Part shown: positions 1 through 8,816 of the stretch, piece after piece
Position numbering within the stretch: the stretch's first letter is position 1
Layout of the letters: each line of letters opens with the position of its first letter
Assembly (NCBI RefSeq): GCF_030125375.1
Contig: NZ_JASJUU010000005.1
Location: forward strand, 207,604-271,603
Source: Pseudoalteromonas umbrosa
Lineage (GTDB): Bacteria > Pseudomonadota > Gammaproteobacteria > Enterobacterales > Alteromonadaceae
Reading direction: 5' to 3'
DNA length: 64,000 nt
Position numbers and translations under genes: made by a program
The notes under the pieces: model-generated
Database searches by the model: none
The model's input: the letters and a program-made list of their open reading frames with translations, nothing else
What the model was told of the DNA's origin: nothing

Positions 1-1
1 C

Positions 2-163
2 GTTAGGCTGTGCTTTGATGATGGCCATAACTCAGGCCTGTTCAGCTGGCAGTATCTACGTAAATTATGTAATAACCGCGAGCAACTCTGGCAGCAATAT
101 CAAGATAAAGTAGCAGCACACCTACAAAGTAAAGACAGTGTACCCATCAAGTTTGTACCTTAG
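2..163 (+). CDS. DUF971 (GBBH-like N-terminal) protein, 3' end only
   Basis: The window opens inside a reading frame that ends with TAG at 161-163. The visible 53 residues include FDDGHNSGLFSWQYLR followed by a basic, glutamine-rich tail ending KFVP. The FDDGH-SG-YSW pattern is typical of the small DUF971 family, related to the N-terminal domain of gamma-butyrobetaine hydroxylase and sometimes linked to iron-sulfur proteins. The N-terminus lies outside the window. In many gammaproteobacteria this gene follows hslVU, which cannot be checked here. The function is not established. Confidence 0.75.
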   Translation, partial: VRLCFDDGHNSGLFSWQYLRKLCNNREQLWQQYQDKVAAHLQSKDSVPIKFVP

Positions 164-229
164 GGTAACAGAATAAACAGCAATATAATCATCGCTTTAA
201 AACTTTAGAAATGGTCAAAGGTAGGTGAT

Positions 230-252
230 GCGCCTAAATCCACTTTAGGCGC
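230..252. terminator. Hairpin between convergent genes, possible terminator
   Basis: A perfect 9-bp inverted repeat (GCGCCTAAA / TTTAGGCGC) with a 5-base loop lies between the converging DUF971 and chemoreceptor genes. Position fits a shared terminator, but no T-run follows on either strand, so a Rho-independent role is uncertain. Confidence 0.35.
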
Positions 253-260
253 TCGCGAGG

Positions 261-2141
261 TTATACTTTATATTTGTCAATGGCGTCATGCAGTGCACGG
301 GCCTGCTCAGATAACTCTTCACTACTTTGCGCATTCGAAGCAGCATGCTCAGAAGCACCCTGTGCGATGTCTCTAATCTTCACAACATTCTTATTCACTT
401 CTGATGCAACCTGATTTTGCTCATCAATTGCCGTCGCAATATGCGTGCTCATATCCATGATGTTTTGTACATCTTCAGTAATAAGCCCCAGCAATTCGCC
501 AGCACGCTCTGCCTGCTCGACACTCTCATTACTCTGTCCACGGCACTCTTCCATAATACTCACTACGTCTTGAGTACGCTGTTGTAGTGTTGAAATAATG
601 CTTTCAATTTCTTGTGTTGAGTCTTGTGTGCGCTGCGCAAGTGAACGAACTTCATCCGCAACCACGGCAAAGCCTCGACCTTGCTCACCAGCACGTGCCG
701 CCTCAATTGCCGCATTGAGTGCCAGTAAGTTTGTTTGCTCTGCAATACCGCGAATAACATCCAATACAGAACCAATGGTTTCCCCATCTCGCTCTAGTTG
801 ACCGACCACTTCAGATGCCCCACTAAGAGAATGAGATAATGCCATAATATGGTCAATGGTTGAGGTTACTTCGCTGCGCCCTTGCTGCGCATTGCTATTT
901 GTCGACTCCGCTTTTTGCGCAGCGGCTTCTGTATTATGTGAGATATCTTGAATGGTGGCCTGCATTTGTGTCGCAGCAGTTGCTACCATATCCGCTTCGT
1001 GAAGCTGCTCATTCATGCCTGCACTGGTTTGCGCCGTTGTTGCAGATAAATGCTCTGTTGCATCGTTAATCGTCACTAGTGCACGATTTACATCTGAAAT
1101 CAGGTTTTTAAAGTCTTCGATTAAGCTATTGAAGTCACGAGTCATAATGGTAATTTCATCATTGCCACTTTGCTCTATCAATATACCTAGATTATTCTCA
1201 CGTCGAATACGCTCAATAGTTTGATATACACGCTCCACCGGGCGAATAATAGAACGACTCGTCGACCACACTAAAATCATCACGATTGCAGCCGCGGCAA
1301 CAAAAATAAGAATAGCGACCGTTTTAGCAAATTCAGCATTGTCAGCGATTTCTTGCTTAGTTTGCTCAACAATGGCGACAACAACTGCATCACTTTCTTT
1401 AACCACTTTGCGCATATCACCCAATGCGCCGCTGTTCAAATCTACCCCAAGTTCAACTTGTGCATCAATCAGCCCTTTAAACTTCGTCTGATATACACCC
1501 AGCAATCTAATTAGCTCCTGTTGATAGGCACGGTCGTGGCTTGATTCTCTAATTTGGGATTCGAAAGTGTCTATATGTTTGTTGAATTTTCCTAGATACT
1601 TAGTATCTAATCGCAGCATAAAATCTTTTTCGGCACGTCGTAACTGTAGCATGGTGGTCAAAAGCTTATAATCTTCTTTTTGCTTTAATAATGTCTCTAC
1701 TCCATGTACTGCTTTTCTTAGCTCGCCGTAAAGCGCATCTTTTGGATGCAAACCAATGGTCTTTTGCAGCTCAACGACGCGATTAAATTCTTTATGATAT
1801 TGCGTCACCAGCCCTTCGAACTGATCAAGCTGTCCTAAATCAATATTAAAGTTGATAAACACAGCTTCAAGCTTGGCTTTTTTCTCTTTAAGTAAACGAT
1901 ATTCTTTTTCGTATTTATCCAGTGCAGCTACATCTTTATAAAAAAGAAAGTTTTTTTCATACTTGCGCATGGATAACTCATGAACATCCAGTTCTTCTGC
2001 ATATTGAATAGTCTCATTCAATTGGCGCATTGTATTAGCTTCAGTGATGATCACAGCCAACATCACCAGTAATGCCACACCAACAACAACGGCGTTAAGT
2101 TGCAAACGCCTTTTAATGGTTAGATTTTCAAGTAGAGCCAT
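261..2141 (-). CDS. Methyl-accepting chemotaxis protein with HBM-type sensor
   Basis: Inner-membrane chemoreceptor of 626 residues that would signal through CheW/CheA. A first membrane segment lies near residues 13-33. A long helical periplasmic region carries two R/K-x-EK-x-F motifs (RKYEKNF and RRAEKDF), the hallmark of helical bimodular (HBM) sensors that bind organic acids in characterised relatives. A second membrane segment near 270-292 leads into HAMP and a signalling domain with the hairpin tip EQTNLLALNAAIEAARAGEQ. The C-terminus, DKYKV, has no CheR-docking pentapeptide. It appears monocistronic. The ligand cannot be deduced. Confidence 0.93.
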   Translation of the reverse strand: MALLENLTIKRRLQLNAVVVGVALLVMLAVIITEANTMRQLNETIQYAEELDVHELSMRKYEKNFLFYKDVAALDKYEKEYRLLKEKKAKLEAVFINFNIDLGQLDQFEGLVTQYHKEFNRVVELQKTIGLHPKDALYGELRKAVHGVETLLKQKEDYKLLTTMLQLRRAEKDFMLRLDTKYLGKFNKHIDTFESQIRESSHDRAYQQELIRLLGVYQTKFKGLIDAQVELGVDLNSGALGDMRKVVKESDAVVVAIVEQTKQEIADNAEFAKTVAILIFVAAAAIVMILVWSTSRSIIRPVERVYQTIERIRRENNLGILIEQSGNDEITIMTRDFNSLIEDFKNLISDVNRALVTINDATEHLSATTAQTSAGMNEQLHEADMVATAATQMQATIQDISHNTEAAAQKAESTNSNAQQGRSEVTSTIDHIMALSHSLSGASEVVGQLERDGETIGSVLDVIRGIAEQTNLLALNAAIEAARAGEQGRGFAVVADEVRSLAQRTQDSTQEIESIISTLQQRTQDVVSIMEECRGQSNESVEQAERAGELLGLITEDVQNIMDMSTHIATAIDEQNQVASEVNKNVVKIRDIAQGASEHAASNAQSSEELSEQARALHDAIDKYKV

Positions 2142-2248
2142 ACAGTTACCTAATTATTACAGAACCTGCAATATAGTATAGCCAAACTCATCACCCGCCG
2201 AAATCGAATCTACATGTTTAAGCAAAAATATTTCAAAGATTTTACATG

Positions 2249-3295
2249 TTATGCAACTTTGTTCCTGTTATAGAGGATTGGCTGCCATAAACTATCGTGC
2301 AAACTCCCGTAATCTTGCCATTGACCATTAGCTAACCACTTAGCTAAAGGAGTGGCATCAGACGGAAAATCAATTATTTGGCCTTCTGGATGTTCAAGCC
2401 ACTCGCCTAATGCTTCCGAATTTAGATAATTCATCACTTCCGCCAATCCAAGAGATTGCAACGTCATCGCATTACTCAACTGCTCAAATTGTCCCTGTAA
2501 TGGTTTTAATAACAGCTTTTTCCCAAACTTAAGCGCCTCACTGGATAATTCAAAGCCCGCATTGGCAACCACACCCGACGCACTGGCTAAATCATCTAAA
2601 AACCTTGTACGTGAAGGGGCTCGTAAATGGATATGATTTAATGATTTGTCTGTTGCATCAGGGTGATAGCAATAAAACTCTCTATCGGGAAAGTCACCCA
2701 ATAACTCAACGATGCTATTTAAGTCTTCAAATGGTAAATATACCAGCACCTTATTTGCAATAGATGCCCTATTACAGCCATGAAATGAAATAAAAGGAGG
2801 CAAAATATTTTTCGCAAAAGGCTGCCAGTGCACACCTAAATGCACGTTGGCAGGCGCGAACCAGCGGATCAACGCGCGCTCCATATATCCCGCACCAAAT
2901 AAGGGCACCTCAGGAGATAAAAAAGCAGCCTGATGACTCATCGCCACCACAGGTACTTTAGCTAATTTAGCCGCCCATGCAGACACAGGCTCAAAATCAT
3001 TAAAAACCAAATCGTACTGTTTAATATTCAGTTGCCTTACATCACGAATGAATGTCATAGGCCTGAGCTGTTTTGCCGTTTCACGATAATTTAATTTGCC
3101 GTTTTTTGTGACAAAACTTAAGCCTCGGCGCACCTGATATTGGCCAAATACGTCCATGTCAAAGTAATTACTTTCGTCTCGTCCAGAAAATAAATAGTCA
3201 ACATCAATACCGAGTTTAGTAAAACACTCAGCCATCACACGTGCGCGTGTAATGTGACCATTACCAGTCCCCTGGATCCCATATAGAATTCTCAT
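2249..3295 (-). CDS. MJ1255/VC2487-family glycosyltransferase
   Basis: A 348-residue protein starting MRILYGIQGTGNGHITRAR. The glycine-rich GTGNGH segment and a C-terminal region with ANAGFELSSEALKFGK resemble GT-B-fold glycosyltransferases of the MJ1255/VC2487 family, whose acceptor is unknown. The frame stays open upstream to 3478, but the ATG at 3295 overlaps the TGA of the upstream PAP2 gene as ATGA, a typical coupled start, and the extension would lie inside that gene. Pairing with a lipid phosphatase suggests work on a membrane-lipid or lipid-linked sugar; this is inference. Confidence 0.8.
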   Translation of the reverse strand: MRILYGIQGTGNGHITRARVMAECFTKLGIDVDYLFSGRDESNYFDMDVFGQYQVRRGLSFVTKNGKLNYRETAKQLRPMTFIRDVRQLNIKQYDLVFNDFEPVSAWAAKLAKVPVVAMSHQAAFLSPEVPLFGAGYMERALIRWFAPANVHLGVHWQPFAKNILPPFISFHGCNRASIANKVLVYLPFEDLNSIVELLGDFPDREFYCYHPDATDKSLNHIHLRAPSRTRFLDDLASASGVVANAGFELSSEALKFGKKLLLKPLQGQFEQLSNAMTLQSLGLAEVMNYLNSEALGEWLEHPEGQIIDFPSDATPLAKWLANGQWQDYGSLHDSLWQPILYNRNKVA

Positions 3296-3813
3296 AAATC
3301 TCCTAACATACCAATGGCCAACATGGCGCATCCACTGCCCATCAACGCCCCAAGTATGACATCTATTGGATAGTGCACCCCGACCAACACTCGAGATAAG
3401 GACACACCGGCTGCCCACACACATAATGGAATAGTGAGAACAGGATAGACTTCCATCAAACAGGTTGCGTACAGCCAAGCACCCGCACTGTGCCCTGATG
3501 GCATACTGAATTTATCACTCGGTGTAAGCATGGCTTTAACTGCCAAGCAATCACAAGGCCTCACTCTGGCAAAATATTTTTTCAATAAAAAATACAAAGG
3601 CCGTTCTATGGTAAATGCCAGCAATACCGTCTGCACAAAAGTATTGCCAACCTTTCCCATAAAATAGGCATTTAATAACGCTAAAATGACATACAGCCCG
3701 CCATTGCCACTTTTAGATAGCATTAACATCAACCAGTTAAACCACTTGCGCCGTTTTGGCTTATACAGCGCAAAATATAAGGCTGTATCTAGTTTAATTA
3801 TTTGTGCTTTCAT
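3292..3813 (-). CDS. PAP2-family membrane phosphatase
   Basis: A 173-residue integral membrane protein with the three PAP2 signature blocks in order: KKYFARVRP (KxxxxxxRP), PSGHS, and SRVLVGVHYPIDV (SRxxxxxHxxxD). Several hydrophobic helices surround them. Family members remove phosphate from phosphatidate, undecaprenyl diphosphate or related lipids at the outer face of the inner membrane. First gene of a two-gene unit; its TGA overlaps the start of the glycosyltransferase by four bases. Substrate not assignable; undecaprenyl-diphosphate phosphatase or a lipid-A/glycolipid phosphatase are both possible. Confidence 0.88.
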   Translation of the reverse strand: MKAQIIKLDTALYFALYKPKRRKWFNWLMLMLSKSGNGGLYVILALLNAYFMGKVGNTFVQTVLLAFTIERPLYFLLKKYFARVRPCDCLAVKAMLTPSDKFSMPSGHSAGAWLYATCLMEVYPVLTIPLCVWAAGVSLSRVLVGVHYPIDVILGALMGSGCAMLAIGMLGDL

Positions 3814-3970
3814 CTTAGTTGCTTACATTTGTTCACAATTTCAGCTTAGAAGAGCTTAATAACAATAACGCGACATTTTTGTGACACAATTATGTAAGTT
3901 GATTCAAAGCATTGCGCAGCTTCTTAATGGGAGTATACTGACAACAGTTTAGCCATTCTCTGAGGATACT

Positions 3971-4477
3971 ATGATGGATTACAGCACGTCTGATCTATGT
4001 GATCACTTCGCCGACGCCGTTGACGTACTTGAGCCAATGTTTATTAACTTTGGTGGCCAGCACGCTTTTTGTGGTCGAATTAAAACGGTTAAGTGTTTCG
4101 AAAACAATGAAATGATAGCTGAGGTACTGCAACAAGATGGAACTGGGCAAGTATTATTGATTGATGGGGGTGGTTCAACACGCCGCGCATTAATCGATAT
4201 TGATCTTGCTGAATTGGCCTTAGAGAACAACTGGCAAGGTATTGTTGTATATGGTGCAGTCCGTCATGTAGAAGAGCTAGAAGAGTGTGAAATCGGTATA
4301 CAAGCCATTGCATCCATTCCTGTTGGGGCAGATAGCGAAGGTGCTGGAGTACAAGGTATCCCTGTTAACTTTGCTGGCGTATCTTTCTTTGATGACGACT
4401 TTCTTTATGCTGACTCGACAGGCATCGTTATCTCTGCCGAAGAGCTCTTACTCGAAGTAGACGAAGACGACGCTTAA
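3971..4477 (+). CDS. rraA: Ribonuclease E activity regulator RraA
   Basis: 168 residues, near the E. coli RraA length of 161, starting MMDYSTSDLCDHFADAVDVLEP. The conserved LLIDGGGSTRRALIDIDLAELALENNW region and GIVVYGAVRHVEEL segment identify the family. RraA binds the C-terminal scaffold of RNase E and inhibits its activity, changing mRNA decay; it has a methyltransferase-like fold without that activity. The tail is unusually acidic (EEDDA-type ending). The gene stands alone, divergent from the PAP2 gene and 86 bp before hutG. Confidence 0.93.
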   Translation: MMDYSTSDLCDHFADAVDVLEPMFINFGGQHAFCGRIKTVKCFENNEMIAEVLQQDGTGQVLLIDGGGSTRRALIDIDLAELALENNWQGIVVYGAVRHVEELEECEIGIQAIASIPVGADSEGAGVQGIPVNFAGVSFFDDDFLYADSTGIVISAEELLLEVDEDDA

Positions 4478-4563
4478 CTTCAACTTTTCCATCATCAAAA
4501 GGGGGCCTATTTAGTGCACCCTTTTGGCGCTTTAACTTAACCAGCTTTAACACTCGAATTACC

Positions 4564-5619
4564 ATGACTGCACATAATTGGATTAAGATTTACAACGAAT
4601 CAAATATCAACCACTACACCGCAACTAGAGAGAATGAAACGCGATTTTGGCAATCACTGTCTTTTTTAAAGTCACAGTCTCCTCTACCAGAAGCCTTAAA
4701 AGATGCCTCAGAGTTTGGCATTAAATACGTGCTGGTCGCCGTCAACGAAGACATTGGTCCTCGCGGTAATTGTGGTAATGGTGGCGCGACTGATGGCTGG
4801 CAGGCATTTTTAAAACGTTTTCTAAATTTACCCTGCAATCAGTTTCTCACGCCTAGCAATGTATTGCTATTGGGGGAAATCATTACACATGATCTGCAAG
4901 CGCAGAGCGGATCAGCAGATAACGCCACGCCTGATGGACTAGCTCAATTAAGAGCGCTTTGCGAAACGCTAGATGAACGTGTAAGTGCAGTCCTTCAAGC
5001 CATTTTTGATGCTGGCCTCGAACCTATATTAATTGGCGGCGGTCATAATAACAGCTACGGCTTACTCAAAGCGCTATCCACCAGCTCACAAGGCGCATGC
5101 CAAGCAATTAACTTCGACCCTCATGCCGATTTTAGAGCCATTGAAGGTCGACACTCAGGTAACGGGTTTAGCTATGCATACCAATCAGGATATCTTGCAG
5201 ATTACCACGTCGTAGGCATGCATGAGCAAAAAAACAATGACACCATCATCGCATCACTGCAAAATGCGGGATTTACTTACACCACATACCAAGACATTCT
5301 AGTGACTCGGGAAACCTCATTAACGGATGCAATAAAGGTCGCAACAAGCCGCTTCAAGCAAAGCTTACCTTTAGGTATTGAAGTAGATGTTGACGCAATT
5401 TCAGGTATGCCGGTAAGTGCTTACACCAACTGTGGGTTTAGTGTGAATGATGCTGAACACTTTGTTTATCATAGTGCCAAGCAGGCAAACACGCGATATT
5501 TACACTTATGCGAAGCGGCCCCAAAAAACCACCCTCAAGGTGAGCAACAAGGTGTTATTGAAGCAGGGCAAGTGCTATCTGGGTTGGTCTGCAGCTATCT
5601 CAAAGCACGACAAAGCTAG
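4564..5619 (+). CDS. hutG: Formimidoylglutamase
   Basis: 351-residue arginase-superfamily enzyme. The two-manganese site is visible as GGGHN (residues 158-162), DPHAD (185-189) and EVDVDAI (near 273-279). It hydrolyses N-formimino-L-glutamate to glutamate and formamide, the last step of histidine degradation. The assignment over agmatinase or arginase comes mainly from context: hutI and hutC lie within 4 kb. The stop codon TAG overlaps that of the convergent EAL gene in a shared CTAG. hutH and hutU are not in the window. Confidence 0.85.
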   Translation: MTAHNWIKIYNESNINHYTATRENETRFWQSLSFLKSQSPLPEALKDASEFGIKYVLVAVNEDIGPRGNCGNGGATDGWQAFLKRFLNLPCNQFLTPSNVLLLGEIITHDLQAQSGSADNATPDGLAQLRALCETLDERVSAVLQAIFDAGLEPILIGGGHNNSYGLLKALSTSSQGACQAINFDPHADFRAIEGRHSGNGFSYAYQSGYLADYHVVGMHEQKNNDTIIASLQNAGFTYTTYQDILVTRETSLTDAIKVATSRFKQSLPLGIEVDVDAISGMPVSAYTNCGFSVNDAEHFVYHSAKQANTRYLHLCEAAPKNHPQGEQQGVIEAGQVLSGLVCSYLKARQS

Positions 5620-7481
5620 TTAGTATCAAAGGTGCTGGAGTTATCTTCTAAAGGATGTTCCCAGCGCCACTGCTTCAGCCAACTTATCATACCTATACTA
5701 CTCAAAGGCCGAGTAAACAAATAACCTTGCGCTGCGAATGCATTAAGATTTTGCGCGAACTGTAGCTGCTCCTGTGATTCGACGCCTTCACAGATCACCT
5801 TACACTCTTGGACATTTTGCATCTCGACAATGCCCCGCACAACAGCTTTAAAATTCCCTTGGTTTTGATTTGGCGTCGTTAATGAGCGTCCAAGTTTCAC
5901 ATAATCCACTTCTAATTTAGGTAGTTTTGCCAGCAGCAAAGGTGATTCACCGAAACCGTCCACACACAATCTTACGCCCATAGTGCGTAACCTCGCCACC
6001 ATGGCAACGCCTTGTTGATCAAGTGTGGTAAACATTTGCGATGGGCACTCGATGATAATATCGCTAGGCATTAATTGGTGTTCTACTAAGATCCTATCAA
6101 CAAACTCAATAAACTCTTCATGTAGCATTTCAGGGCCAAATAAATTAATGCCCAGTGGCATCTGGATCCCTTCAACTCTAAGTGCCAGTGCAATTTCAGC
6201 TGCACGCTCTATAACATACTGTGCTAAAGGCAACGCAAGCCCCGCAATACGAATATCCTCAATAAACTTACTTGCAGCTAATATCCCCTGCTTGGGGTGC
6301 TGCCATCGCAACAGTAATTCTACATATTCAATATCGCCATCACCATTTCGCACCACAGGCTGAAAATACAACTCCAACTCATTTTTAAAATCTATATGTG
6401 CCAACTCTGCAAGTCTCGCTTGTTGCTCTAAACGATCTATTTGCATTTTTTGCTGATACGGTGCAATGGTATTTTCTGGGCTGCTGTCCAATGCTAAGAA
6501 CACGCACGTCAATAAATCATCAAATTGACCAAGCTCTTCATCGCAGTTGACATAACTCGCTCTAGCACTGACTTCAATAATGCAGTTACCAACATTGAAA
6601 GGTTTAAGCGTGCTTTCTATTATTTCCGCACATAAATGCTCATGGAGATGTTGTTGATGTGCCAAGCTGCATACGAATACAAAATGCAAGCCGCCTAAAT
6701 GCGCTAAACGCTCTACGTCGTTGCCCATGGCAATAGGCATAACATCATGACTTTGCAGGTGCTGCTTCATGCGATTTGCTGATTGCGCAAGTAACAAATC
6801 CCCAAACTCACGACCAAGATGGAAGTTAACCTGCTGAAACCCTTCTAATCTCACCATCACCAGCATGGCAGTACCTGCCTCTCTAGCACGATATTCATTG
6901 AACGCTTCTCTTATACCTGCGCGGTCAGGCAATCCTAAGATATCTGTATTGGCAACATTATTAGGCTCAATAGGCGCCTTATCATGACTCTGAGGCGTAT
7001 CAATAAATAGTTCACTGATGAAAATGGGTAACAGAGCAAATACCACATAAATGCTGGGGGAGTGCCACCAAAAGTGACTTACGGTTAACAAGGTTGCTGC
7101 AACCGCGCACAAGGCGCAAATGACAATATGCCTTCCTTGCCCTATTCGGTCGCTTTGCCATATATTTACTAACAATACGAATACAAGGCAATAAAGCGCG
7201 CCATCACCCTCTGCTGCCAATACAGCTAAACCGCCAGCACCAAGCAAAGCATGTAGTATTCGATTGATAGCAAAATTAGAGCATGCAACCGCAACCAGAC
7301 TCAAACTCACCACTATACCTGCCAAAAATGCCACAGACAGGGGTGAGTTTAAGAGGTGACTTGTAGAGAAGTCGGCTAGCGTTGTTGCACTCAAAGCAGG
7401 AAAAACCCAGCATATGTTCGATATAAAAATAAGCGAATTTAACAACAAAAATCTAGCCATCACACGACCACTACAGACCAT
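5616..7481 (-). CDS. Membrane protein with degenerate GGDEF and EAL domains
   Basis: About 621 residues. The N-terminal ~150 residues form several hydrophobic helices, followed by GGDEF and EAL domains. The diguanylate cyclase site reads GGLHF in place of GGDEF, so cyclase activity is unlikely. In the EAL domain the catalytic motif is ELL with preceding YFQPV, a lysine (VKLGRS), CEGVES and QGY remain, but the DDFGTG loop reads DGFGES, losing the second metal-binding aspartate. It may be a c-di-GMP receptor or CsrD-like scaffold rather than an enzyme. Its ATG overlaps the hutI stop as TAATG; a start at MARFLL (7460) is possible. Confidence 0.82.
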   Translation of the reverse strand: MVCSGRVMARFLLLNSLIFISNICWVFPALSATTLADFSTSHLLNSPLSVAFLAGIVVSLSLVAVACSNFAINRILHALLGAGGLAVLAAEGDGALYCLVFVLLVNIWQSDRIGQGRHIVICALCAVAATLLTVSHFWWHSPSIYVVFALLPIFISELFIDTPQSHDKAPIEPNNVANTDILGLPDRAGIREAFNEYRAREAGTAMLVMVRLEGFQQVNFHLGREFGDLLLAQSANRMKQHLQSHDVMPIAMGNDVERLAHLGGLHFVFVCSLAHQQHLHEHLCAEIIESTLKPFNVGNCIIEVSARASYVNCDEELGQFDDLLTCVFLALDSSPENTIAPYQQKMQIDRLEQQARLAELAHIDFKNELELYFQPVVRNGDGDIEYVELLLRWQHPKQGILAASKFIEDIRIAGLALPLAQYVIERAAEIALALRVEGIQMPLGINLFGPEMLHEEFIEFVDRILVEHQLMPSDIIIECPSQMFTTLDQQGVAMVARLRTMGVRLCVDGFGESPLLLAKLPKLEVDYVKLGRSLTTPNQNQGNFKAVVRGIVEMQNVQECKVICEGVESQEQLQFAQNLNAFAAQGYLFTRPLSSIGMISWLKQWRWEHPLEDNSSTFDTN

Positions 7482-8707
7482 TAATATTGAATAAGTCTAC
7501 CCGATATCCACAGATTTAACAGATCGTTTACGCCAAACTGATAACTTAATTCTGACGGGTGCTGAATTTGCCACATCGCAATATCCGCTTTTGCCCCCAC
7601 TTTAAGCACACCTCTATCAGATAAACCGAGTGCCTTCGCAGCATGTCTCGTCACGCCTAATAACGACTCTTCTGGTGTCATTTTAAATAGTGTACATGCC
7701 ATATTCAGCATCAAACGTAATGAACATAACGGCGCAGTACCTGGGTTAAAATCACTGGCAATGGCGATCGGTACGTTATGCTCACGCAATAACTCGACTG
7801 GTGGGTGCTGAGTTTCTCTTAGGAAATAAAACGCCCCAGGTAGAATCACTGCAACCGTGCCTGATTTAGCCATTGCCATCACACCGCGCTCATCTAGGTA
7901 CTCAATATGATCTGCTGATAATCCACCAAACTCAGCAACCAACTCGCTACCGTGCTGATTAGAGAGCTGTTCCGCATGACATTTCACTTTCAAACCTAAT
8001 TCAGTGGCCCGTTCAAATACGCGCTTTGTTTGTGCATGACTAAAGCCAACATTTTCACAAAATACATCAACTGCATCAGCAAGACCGCTCTGTGCTACCA
8101 AAGGCAACATTTCGTCACAGACAAGGTCGATATAGCCATCACTATTGCCTTTATACTCTGGAGGCAGGGCGTGAGCACCTAAAAACGTACTTTGAATTTG
8201 GATAGGATGGTGCTCATCCAAAATTTGGTTTACTTCGAGTAATTTAAGCTCACTTTCTGTATCAAGACCATAACCCGATTTGCTTTCAACCGTTGTGACC
8301 CCTTCTTTCAACAAAGCATTTAAGCGTGACTTAGCAACCACGAATAAATCTTCTTTCGAGGCCTGACGTGTCGCTTTCACTGTTGTTGCAATACCACCGC
8401 CTTGCTCCGCGATTTGCTGATAAGATACTCCATTCAAACGCTGCTCAAATTCTTGTGCACGAGAGCCTGCAAATAAAATATGAGTGTGGCAGTCAATCAA
8501 ACCAGGTGTCAGCCACGCCCCTTTTGCGGATGTTACTGGGGTCGCTAATGCGTCAAACTCTGGCATCTCAGATGTTTTACCAAGCCATATAATCGTATCG
8601 CCTTTTAACATGATAGCCGCATTTTCAATCACGCCATACGCGCCTGCGATCTGCTCATCCATTGTGGCAATATTTGCATCAGTTATTACTAAATCTACTT
8701 CAATCAC
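7481..8707 (-). CDS. hutI: Imidazolonepropionase
   Basis: 408-residue amidohydrolase converting 4-imidazolone-5-propionate to N-formimino-L-glutamate, the substrate of HutG. Metal ligands are visible as HTH (His74, His76) in DCHTHILFAGSR, a later KCHAEQ histidine, DHIEYL, and the aspartate of ASDFNPGTAP. Length matches the family (about 400-410). It is transcribed divergently from hutC, with a palindromic operator just upstream, and its TAA overlaps the ATG of the downstream GGDEF-EAL gene, implying co-translation. Confidence 0.95.
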   Translation of the reverse strand: MIEVDLVITDANIATMDEQIAGAYGVIENAAIMLKGDTIIWLGKTSEMPEFDALATPVTSAKGAWLTPGLIDCHTHILFAGSRAQEFEQRLNGVSYQQIAEQGGGIATTVKATRQASKEDLFVVAKSRLNALLKEGVTTVESKSGYGLDTESELKLLEVNQILDEHHPIQIQSTFLGAHALPPEYKGNSDGYIDLVCDEMLPLVAQSGLADAVDVFCENVGFSHAQTKRVFERATELGLKVKCHAEQLSNQHGSELVAEFGGLSADHIEYLDERGVMAMAKSGTVAVILPGAFYFLRETQHPPVELLREHNVPIAIASDFNPGTAPLCSLRLMLNMACTLFKMTPEESLLGVTRHAAKALGLSDRGVLKVGAKADIAMWQIQHPSELSYQFGVNDLLNLWISGRLIQY

Positions 8708-8753
8708 TGTCTACACTCAGTTGGAGAAAATTAATACAAGTTTAGCAAGAATA

Positions 8754-8767
8754 CTTGTATATACAAG
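8754..8767. promoter_or_regulatory. Probable HutC operator
   Basis: CTTGTATATACAAG is a perfect 14-bp palindrome in the hutI-hutC intergenic region. It fits the TGTA-N2-TACA core described for HutC sites. A further half-site, ATACAAG at 8734-8740, pairs with the left arm at a 13-base spacing. HutC repression relieved by urocanate is known in Klebsiella and Pseudomonas; here it is predicted to control both hutI and hutC. Confidence 0.75.
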
Positions 8768-8816
8768 ATGACTGTGCCACCTTTATGACTAACCTTTTAT
8801 TACACGGTAGCAGACA

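Noticed and set aside
3296..3478. N-terminal extension of the glycosyltransferase frame to 3478
   Set aside because: It lies inside the PAP2 gene on the same strand in another frame; the ATGA coupling at 3292-3295 and the GTGNGH-type N-terminus mark the true start.
4497..4525. Hairpin AAAAGGG/CCCTTTT between rraA and hutG
   Set aside because: The stem is plausible but the pairing is interrupted and no T-run follows; too weak to call a terminator.
6025..6363. 112-codon plus-strand frame in the EAL gene
   Set aside because: It is antisense to the well-supported GGDEF-EAL coding sequence.
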